DNA of 64,000 nt from Streptomyces lycii. Its GTDB lineage: Bacteria; Actinomycetota; Actinomycetes; Streptomycetales; Streptomycetaceae. The DNA lies in NCBI RefSeq assembly GCF_009735685.1, contig NZ_WHPN01000268.1, positions 18,346 to 82,345 of the forward strand, in the 5' to 3' direction. Of this stretch, positions 58,387 to 64,000 are shown one piece after another. The notes beneath the pieces are model-generated. The model made no database searches, was not told the origin of the DNA, and worked only from the letters and a program-made list of their open reading frames with translations. Made by a program: the position numbers and the translations under genes. The first letter of the stretch is position 1, and every line of letters starts with the position of its first letter.

Positions 58387-59391
58387 TCAGTGCCTCGCGC
58401 GGCTGGGCTGCACCCGTTTCGGCTCGCCCTTCATCTTCGGGTGCTCCGGCGGGTACGGCAGGTCCTCCAGGCCGTGTTCCCGCTCGTCCCGGTCGGCCAG
58501 TTCCAGGGCCGTCTCCAGCCGGCAGGGGTGCTCGTCCATGCCGGCGTGCACATCGCCCTTCTCGGCGAACCGGACCGGCATCGTGGCCAGGTCGAAGTCC
58601 TCCGGCCGGGCGTCCGGCAGCTCCTCCCAGAGCAGCGGCGCGGACACCGGGGCGTGCGGCCGGGGGCGGACCGAGTAGGCGCTGGCGATGGTGCGGTCGC
58701 GGGCCGTCTGGTTGTAGTCGACGAAGATCTTCTCGCCGCGCTCCTCCTTCCACCAGGCGGTGGTGATCCGGTCCGGGGCGCGGCGCTCCAGCTCCCGGGC
58801 GACGGCGATCGCGGCACGGCGGACCTGGGTGAAGGTCCACAGCGGTTCGATCGGTACGAAGACGTGCAGGCCGCGGCCGCCGGAGGTCTTCGGCCAGCCG
58901 CGCAGCCCCAGCCCGTCGAGGACGTCCCGCAGCTCCAGCGCTGCCCGCAGGGCGTCCCCGTAGCCGGTGCCCGGTTGCGGGTCGAGGTCGATGCGCAGTT
59001 CGTCGGGGTGCTCGGTGTCGCCGCGCCGGACCGGCCAGGGATGGAAGGTCAGGCAGCCGAGGTTGGCCGCCCACAGCACCGCCGCGGGCTCGGTCGGGCA
59101 GATCTCGTCGGCGTACCGTCCGCTGGGGAAGGAGATCCGGCCGGTGGGGATCCAGTCCGGCAGGTTCTTCGGCGCCCGCTTCTGGAAGAACGACTCGCCC
59201 GTGACGCCGTCCGGGTACCGCTCCAGGGTCGTCGGCCGGTTCCGCAGGGCACGCGTGATGCCCTCGCCGACCGCCAGGTAGTAGCGGGCGACGTCGAGCT
59301 TGGTGAAGCCGCGCTCGGGAAAATACACCTTGTCCGGGTGCGACAGCCGCACGGTCCGCCCGCCGGCCGTCAACTCCGCCGTCTCTGCCAT
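58387..59391 (-). CDS. LigD-type polymerase/primase (AEP) protein
   Basis: 334 residues. RLSHPDKVYFPERGFTKLDV start, LRIDLDPQPGTGY with the metal aspartates, KTSGGRGLHVFVPI, and IFVDYNQTARDRTIASAYSV. These are the motifs of the LigD polymerase domain of bacterial non-homologous end joining, here a stand-alone protein. Divergent from the DNA ligase over 78 bases, so the pair shares a control region and likely a function in end filling and joining. Confidence 0.9.
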   Translation of the reverse strand: MAETAELTAGGRTVRLSHPDKVYFPERGFTKLDVARYYLAVGEGITRALRNRPTTLERYPDGVTGESFFQKRAPKNLPDWIPTGRISFPSGRYADEICPTEPAAVLWAANLGCLTFHPWPVRRGDTEHPDELRIDLDPQPGTGYGDALRAALELRDVLDGLGLRGWPKTSGGRGLHVFVPIEPLWTFTQVRRAAIAVARELERRAPDRITTAWWKEERGEKIFVDYNQTARDRTIASAYSVRPRPHAPVSAPLLWEELPDARPEDFDLATMPVRFAEKGDVHAGMDEHPCRLETALELADRDEREHGLEDLPYPPEHPKMKGEPKRVQPSRARH

Positions 59392-59469
59392 GGGCGCAAC
59401 GCTAGGCCCCACCCGCGTACGGCGCCTCCCGGCGGGCACGTCCCCGACGCCGGCAGCAGACTGGCGGGC

Positions 59470-60531
59470 ATGGACCTTCCGGTGATGCCGCCCGTGCGAC
59501 CGATGCTGGCCAAGTCCGTCGCCCGCATCCCGCCGGGCATGAGCTACGAGGCCAAATGGGACGGCTTCCGGGCGATCGTGTTCCGCGATGGCGCCGAGGT
59601 GGAGCTGGGCAGCCGCTCCGGCAAGCCGCTGACCCGCTACTTCCCGGAACTGGTGGACGCCTTCCGGGAGCGGCTGCCGCGGCGCTGCGTCCTGGACGGG
59701 GAGATCGTCATCGCGCGGGAGGGACGGCTCGACTTCGACGCGCTGCTGGAGCGCATCCATCCGGCGGACTCGCGCGTGCGGATGCTCGCCGGGAGCACCC
59801 CGGCGTCCTTCGTCGCCTTCGACCTGCTCGCTCTGGACGACCGTTCGCTGATGGACGCCCCGCAGCGGGAGCGCCGCGAGGCCCTGCTGGACGCGCTGGG
59901 CGGGGCGGGCGACCCCGTCTTCACCGCTCCCGCGACACGGGACACGGAGCTGGCGCGGCAGTGGTTCGAGCGTTACGAGGGCGCCGGCCTGGACGGTGTC
60001 GTGGGCAAGGACCCGGAGCTGGGCTACCGGCCGGGGGAGCGGGTGATGGTCAAGGTCAAGCACGAACGCACCGCCGACTGCGTGGTCGCCGGGCTCCGTC
60101 ACCACAAGAGCGGCCCCGTCGTCGGCTCGCTGCTGCTCGGGCTCTACGACGACAGCGGCCGGCTCCAGCACGTCGGCGTCAGCGCGTCCTTCCCGATGCG
60201 GCGCCGCGAGGAGCTGATGGCGGAGCTGGAGCCGCTGCGCATGCCGTCCGCCGAGGGGCACCCGTGGGCGGCGTGGGCGGACGAGGAGGCGCACGAGAGC
60301 AGCCGGATGCCGGGCGGCCCGAGCCGCTGGACGGGCAACCGGGACCTGTCCTGGGTGCCGCTGCGGCCCGAACGGGTGTGCGAGGTGGCGTACGACCACA
60401 TGCAGGGCGACCGCTTCCGGCACACGGCCCAGTTCCGGCGCTGGCGCCCCGACCGGGAGCCGGAGTCCTGCACCTACGCGCAGCTGGAGGAGCCGGTGCG
60501 CTACGACCTGGCGGAGGTCCTCGGCGACTGA
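59470..60531 (+). CDS. ATP-dependent DNA ligase
   Basis: 353 residues. Adenylation site SYEAKWDGFRA (KxDG), then RCVLDGEIVIA, FVAFDLLALD, LDGVVGK and VMVKVKHERTADC, followed by an OB-fold region GHPWAAWADEEAH. It is the nucleotidyltransferase/OB core without primase or nuclease, like LigC-type repair ligases. Seals nicks after end joining with the neighbouring AEP protein. Confidence 0.92.
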   Translation: MDLPVMPPVRPMLAKSVARIPPGMSYEAKWDGFRAIVFRDGAEVELGSRSGKPLTRYFPELVDAFRERLPRRCVLDGEIVIAREGRLDFDALLERIHPADSRVRMLAGSTPASFVAFDLLALDDRSLMDAPQRERREALLDALGGAGDPVFTAPATRDTELARQWFERYEGAGLDGVVGKDPELGYRPGERVMVKVKHERTADCVVAGLRHHKSGPVVGSLLLGLYDDSGRLQHVGVSASFPMRRREELMAELEPLRMPSAEGHPWAAWADEEAHESSRMPGGPSRWTGNRDLSWVPLRPERVCEVAYDHMQGDRFRHTAQFRRWRPDREPESCTYAQLEEPVRYDLAEVLGD

Positions 60532-60543
60532 CGGGGCGCGGAG

Positions 60544-60690
60544 GGCCGGTGACCGGGCCCGGGCGGGAACGGAACGGCCGGTGACCGGGCCGGGAGTGGG
60601 CGGCCGGTGACCGCCCCGGAGCGTGGAAGGCCGGTGACCGCGCCCGGGGCGTGGGCGGCCGGTGACGGCCCTGGGGCTTGGAAGGCCGGG
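60544..60690. repeat. GGCCGGTGAC tandem repeats
   Basis: Five copies of GGCCGGTGAC spaced about 26-32 bases apart (near 60544, 60576, 60602, 60629, 60657), with GC-rich spacers that are partly alike. They lie after the ligase gene; no gene is seen in 60532-60798. Confidence 0.7.
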
Positions 60691-60798
60691 GGGACGACCG
60701 GCCGGGGAGTCCCCGTCCGGTCGCCGGATCCGGGGGCGCACGGGGCGGCAGGCCGCCGGTGTCCGCGGGCGCGCCGGGCGCAGCGTGCGGCGGTGTGC

Positions 60799-61839
60799 TC
60801 AGTGCGCGCGCCGTTCCTCGCGCCGCTGCTGCCGCTCCCGGCGCCCGCGCGACCACTTCCTGGTGTCCCGCGGTTCGGCGTACGGCTCCTCGTGCGCCGG
60901 GTGGCCGGCGACCAGCGCCCGCTCCCGCGCCAGCTCCGCGTCGAACTCCAGGCCGAGCAGGATCGCCAGGTTCGACAACCACAGCCAGACGAGGAAGATG
61001 ATGACGCCCGCCAGCGTCCCGTACGTCTTGTTGTACGAGCCGAAGTTGGCCACGTACAGCGCGAAGCCCGCCGAGGCCGCCAGCCACACCAGCACGGCGA
61101 TCAGACTCCCCGGCGTCACCCAGCGGAATCCCCGCCCCCGGACATTGGGCGCCGCCCAGTACAGCAGTGCGATCATCAGCACCACCAGCAGCACCAGCAC
61201 CGGCCATTTCGCGATCGACCAGATGGTGATCGCCTGGTCGCCGAGGCCGAACATCTGCCCGGCGCGCCGGGCGAGCGGGCCGGTGAAGACCACGATCACG
61301 GCGCTCACCGCGAGCATCACCATCAGGACGACCGTCAGGACGAGACGGAGCGGTGTCACCTTCCAGCCGGGACGGCCCTCGGGGGTGTCGTAGACCGCGT
61401 TGGAGGTGCGGATGAACGCGGCGATGTAGCCGGAGGCCGACCACAGCGCGCCCAGCAGACCGGCGATCGCCAGCACCCCGCCGGTGCCGCTGCTGCCCTG
61501 GAGCTGGGTGACCGCGTCACCGATGATGTCGCGCACGGCCCCCGGAGCGAGCTGCTGCAGATTCTCCAGGATCTTGTCGGTGGTCGATTTGCCCAGCACA
61601 CCGAGCAGCGCGACCAGGACCAGTAGCGCTGGGAAGATCGACAGGACGCCGTAGTAGGTGAGGGCCGCGGCCCGGTCGGTGAGTTCGTCCTCCTTGAACT
61701 CCTTGACCGTGCGGCGCAGCACCGACTTCCAGGAGCGGGGGCGCAGCTCCCCGGGCTGGTCGGGGGGCGCGCCCGTGCCGCCGGGAGCGCCCGCCGAGGA
61801 GCCTCCGCCGCCGTTGGTGTGTCGCTTGTCGTCGTTCAT
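60799..61839 (-). CDS. YihY/RNase-BN-like membrane protein
   Basis: 346 residues. Cytoplasmic Gly-rich start, then RTVKEFKEDELTDRAAALTY (family signature) and six membrane helices (about 60-90, 115-140, 165-190, 200-220, 240-260, 280-300), ending in a basic tail (KWSRGRRERQQRREERRAH). The original RNase BN assignment of this family is obsolete; function is unclear, perhaps a transporter. Ribosome site is weak. Confidence 0.85.
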   Translation of the reverse strand: MNDDKRHTNGGGGSSAGAPGGTGAPPDQPGELRPRSWKSVLRRTVKEFKEDELTDRAAALTYYGVLSIFPALLVLVALLGVLGKSTTDKILENLQQLAPGAVRDIIGDAVTQLQGSSGTGGVLAIAGLLGALWSASGYIAAFIRTSNAVYDTPEGRPGWKVTPLRLVLTVVLMVMLAVSAVIVVFTGPLARRAGQMFGLGDQAITIWSIAKWPVLVLLVVLMIALLYWAAPNVRGRGFRWVTPGSLIAVLVWLAASAGFALYVANFGSYNKTYGTLAGVIIFLVWLWLSNLAILLGLEFDAELARERALVAGHPAHEEPYAEPRDTRKWSRGRRERQQRREERRAH

Positions 61840-62251
61840 GTGGTCCGGGTCACCCGTATGGGCCGGGTGAATCACCCGCCGCCGGATTGCCGGTGCGGGC
61901 CGGTGCGGCCGGTGCCGGTGCGCGGTGCGGGGCGCCCGGGGCACGGGTCCGCCGGTGTGGCCCGCGTCATCCCGGCCGAGGGGCCTCGGGGCGGCCCCGC
62001 GGTGCCTGTGAGCAAGGCCACCGGGGCGGGCGGCGGGCGTTGTGCGTACGGGAGTTGGCGCCCGGCGCGGCGAGGTGGTTCCGGCGCGGGTTTCTCCTGG
62101 CGGGAAGCAGATGTGAGCATGGATCGCCGTTGAGCCCGAAGCGCCGTGCAGCGCCGCCGGAGCAGGGCTCGGAAACCCCCGGCCGGAGGCCTCGTGCCGC
62201 CGCGCCCGGGAGGTTCCGCCCCCGGCTCCGATCTTGAGGCCCACGTTTCCC
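61840..62251. other. Divergent intergenic region, no gene seen
   Basis: 412 bases between the YihY gene and the MFS gene. GC-rich throughout with no frame that looks coding and no clear RNA fold. It should hold the promoters of both genes. Confidence 0.5.
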
Positions 62252-63691
62252 ATGCCTTCCCTCTCACTCCCGCGCCGCCGCCCCGCCGGCGACCGGGCCG
62301 ACCGCTCCCCGTGGCGCTGTCTGCGCACCCCCAGCATGCGCTGGTGGTCGGTGGCGAACCTGGTGTCGAACACGGGCACCTGGATGCAGCTGACCGTGCA
62401 GAACCTCCTCGTGCTCCAGATCACCGGGTCCGCCGCGGCCACCGGCCTCTCGCTGGCCGTCCAGGCCGCCCCCGGCCTGCTGCTCGGTCTCGCGGGCGGC
62501 GCGGTCGTCGACGCCTGGCCACGCAAGGTCACGGCGGCCGTCAGCCAGGCCGTCCTGGGCGTCGTGGCCTTCACCACCGCCGCCCTGGTCGCCTTCGACC
62601 TGCTCGGCATGGGCGTGCTGATGACGCTGTCCGCGGTGACGGGGCTGATCGCCACCGTCGACGGGCCGGCGACGTCGCTGCTGGGCAACGACCTGGTCCC
62701 GGCGAAGGACGTGCCCTCGGCCATCGCGCTGGGTTCGGTGGTGCACAGCGTGGGACGGCTGTGCGGTACGGCGCTGGCCGCCGTCGCCGTCGGCGTGTTC
62801 GGCACCGCCGTGGCCTATCTGGCCAACGGCGTGTCGTTCCTGTTCGTGACCGCGGTGATCCCGTTCCTGAAACTGGTCGTCCGCGAGCCCGCGGAGGCCC
62901 ACGCGCCCGCCCGGCCCGCCGTACCGGCACAGCGCGCCACCGCCGTGGAAGCCGTTCCGGACCCGCGTGGCCCGGCGCGCCGGGCCCTCGCGCGGCTGCC
63001 GCTGCCGTCCCGCCCGTCCCGCCCGGCGGCCGCGTCCGGCGGTGCCCGTGACGGGCTGGCGTTCTTCCTGCGCCGGCCGCGGCTCGTCGCGCTGGCCGCG
63101 ATCACCGGGCTCAGCGCCGTCTTCGGCCGCAACTACCAGCTGACCCTGGCCGTGCTCGTCACCGGCCCGCTGCACGGCAGCGAGAGCGACTTCGGCACGG
63201 TTTCCACGGTCCTGGCCGTCGGCGGCATCATCGGAGCGGTCCTCGCCGGCCGGCTGCAGAATCCGTCCGTACGCCTGGTCGGGGCGCTCGCGGCGACCGG
63301 CGCGCTGCTCCAGGTCGCCGCCGGCCTGTCCCCGGGCCTGCTGGTGCTGGTGCTGCTGGTCGCGCCGATGGCCGTCGTCGAGTCCGTCTCGGACACCGCC
63401 GGCACCACCGTCCTGCAGACCGACCCGCCGCCGCACATGCGCGGCCGGGTGCTCGGTGTCTGGCGCAGCGCGAGCACCGGATGGGGCCTGGCCGGGCCGC
63501 CGCTGCTCGGCCTGCTCATGGAGACGGCGGGCGCGCGGGGCGCGCTGGTCGCCGGCGGCCTGATCATCGCGGGCGCGATCACCACCGGTGCCCTCGGCCG
63601 CGCCCGCTTCACTTCCCGGCCGGCCGCGCCCGCCCCCGTGGCGGCGCGGACGGCCGGGGCCCAGCTGCCGGACCTCTCCCCGGCAGCCTGA
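62252..63691 (+). CDS. MFS transporter
   Basis: 479 residues, about 12 hydrophobic spans. MRWWSVANLVSNTGTWMQLT and the later MRGRVLGVWRSASTGWGLAG resemble ENTS-like exporters (A-loop motif GGAVVDAWPRKVTAA after helix 2). A Pro/Arg-rich central loop (about 215-270) splits the halves. Substrate unknown; may export a metabolite or drug. A TTG start 18 bases upstream is possible but the ATG is the better choice. Confidence 0.85.
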   Translation: MPSLSLPRRRPAGDRADRSPWRCLRTPSMRWWSVANLVSNTGTWMQLTVQNLLVLQITGSAAATGLSLAVQAAPGLLLGLAGGAVVDAWPRKVTAAVSQAVLGVVAFTTAALVAFDLLGMGVLMTLSAVTGLIATVDGPATSLLGNDLVPAKDVPSAIALGSVVHSVGRLCGTALAAVAVGVFGTAVAYLANGVSFLFVTAVIPFLKLVVREPAEAHAPARPAVPAQRATAVEAVPDPRGPARRALARLPLPSRPSRPAAASGGARDGLAFFLRRPRLVALAAITGLSAVFGRNYQLTLAVLVTGPLHGSESDFGTVSTVLAVGGIIGAVLAGRLQNPSVRLVGALAATGALLQVAAGLSPGLLVLVLLVAPMAVVESVSDTAGTTVLQTDPPPHMRGRVLGVWRSASTGWGLAGPPLLGLLMETAGARGALVAGGLIIAGAITTGALGRARFTSRPAAPAPVAARTAGAQLPDLSPAA

Positions 63692-63778
63692 CCCGGGGCC
63701 CGGGCACGCGGCGGCCCGGGCCCCGGTCAGGAGTCAGCGCCCGGACCGGCCGCTGCTGCCGTTCCGGAGCCGGAGCCG

Positions 63779-63850
63779 TAGCCGCAGCCGCTGTCGTTCC
63801 GTAGCCGTAGCCGTAGCCGTAGCCGTAGCCGTGGCCGTAGCCGCCGCCGC
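63779..63850. repeat. (CCGTAG)n hexamer repeats
   Basis: About ten CCGTAG or near copies between 63779 and 63850. If read on the minus strand in one frame they encode Gly-Tyr repeats, but no complete gene is seen before the window ends; the stretch 63692-64000 also has CGGCCGGTCCCGTTTCCCC twice (about 63938 and 63977). Confidence 0.6.
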
Positions 63851-64000
63851 TCCCCGTTCCGCGGCCGCCCGGGACGCGCCGCCCGGGACGCGCCGGGCGG
63901 GGCCTCCGCGCGGCGGCGGGCCGTGGTCCGGCCGGTCCCGTTTCCCCTGCCGCCTTCGCGCTTTCCCCCGCCCGGCCGGTCCCGTTTCCCCCTGCCCGCC

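Noticed and set aside
60544..60690. Possible CRISPR-like repeats after the ligase gene
   Set aside because: Ten-base repeats with similar GC-rich spacers of 16-22 bases; too short and no cas genes.
63692..64000. Gly-Tyr repeat protein on the minus strand
   Set aside because: The hexamer repeat could encode it, but no start or complete frame is in the window.

Overview
The window is high-GC actinobacterial DNA, most likely from a Streptomyces chromosome. About 44.5 kb of a temperate siphovirus prophage (positions 1 to about 44,490) is followed by about 19.5 kb of host chromosome. The host assignment rests on gene content: a secreted Rpf/LysM/M23 protein behind a c-di-AMP riboswitch, a divergent MreB-like protein, a LigD-type polymerase next to an ATP-dependent ligase, a CutS/M/L-type molybdoenzyme, very strong GC bias at third codon positions, and GGAGG-type ribosome sites.

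Prophage, read leftward because nearly every phage gene is on the minus strand. A large serine integrase lies against the right junction, which cuts the 3' part of a host phosphoketolase gene. Next come a control element, a 78-nt tmRNA-like RNA and a tRNA-Trp. The morphogenesis block follows: two HNH genes, a P-loop protein, a repeat-rich candidate packaging region, terminase, portal, prohead protease, major capsid, connectors, tail tube, tail chaperones with a -1 frameshift, tape measure, Dit-like and Gp37-like tail proteins, and two fibre-type proteins, one with a glycerophosphodiesterase domain. Then come an Acb2-type cyclic-nucleotide sponge, an amidase endolysin, two holin-like proteins and a dNMP kinase. 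From 21 kb to 12.6 kb there are many short, translationally coupled genes, including a PD-(D/E)XK exonuclease, a Gp3-type recombination directionality factor, a resolvase-like nuclease and an HNH protein. From 12.6 kb to 1 lie a primase-helicase, a family A DNA polymerase, a sigma-factor-like protein, a frameshifted zinc-ribbon/GIY-YIG gene, a frameshifted C5 methyltransferase, a DUF2637-like membrane protein and dCMP deaminase. The left end of the prophage (attL) and the immunity repressor are not in the window.

Regulation. About ten copies of a dyad like TCACG-N3/4-CGTGA are scattered through the prophage. Four sit in the 17-bp spacer of TTGACT promoters, and others sit just before ribosome sites, which looks like an immunity-operator network. 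A second element, two inverted TGACGTTTTGACG boxes exactly 63 bp apart, occurs twice: before the exonuclease/RDF operon and before the RNA genes/morphogenesis operon.

Host part (plus-strand coordinates rising): xfp 3' remnant, gnd, an MreB-like gene, a c-di-AMP riboswitch with rpfA, a paralogue that has lost its Rpf domain, a three-subunit molybdenum hydroxylase on the minus strand, a PHP phosphoesterase, an isochorismatase-like hydrolase, an SDR oxidoreductase, a two-domain VOC protein, a divergent LigD-polymerase/DNA-ligase pair, a YihY membrane protein and an MFS transporter. Tandem repeats lie between several of these genes.

Most notable items: the alanine-type tmRNA acceptor domain without a tag reading frame, the Acb2 homologue, the two repeated control elements, the dense CGGACA/TGTCCG clustering in two distant phage genes, and the two frameshifted phage genes.
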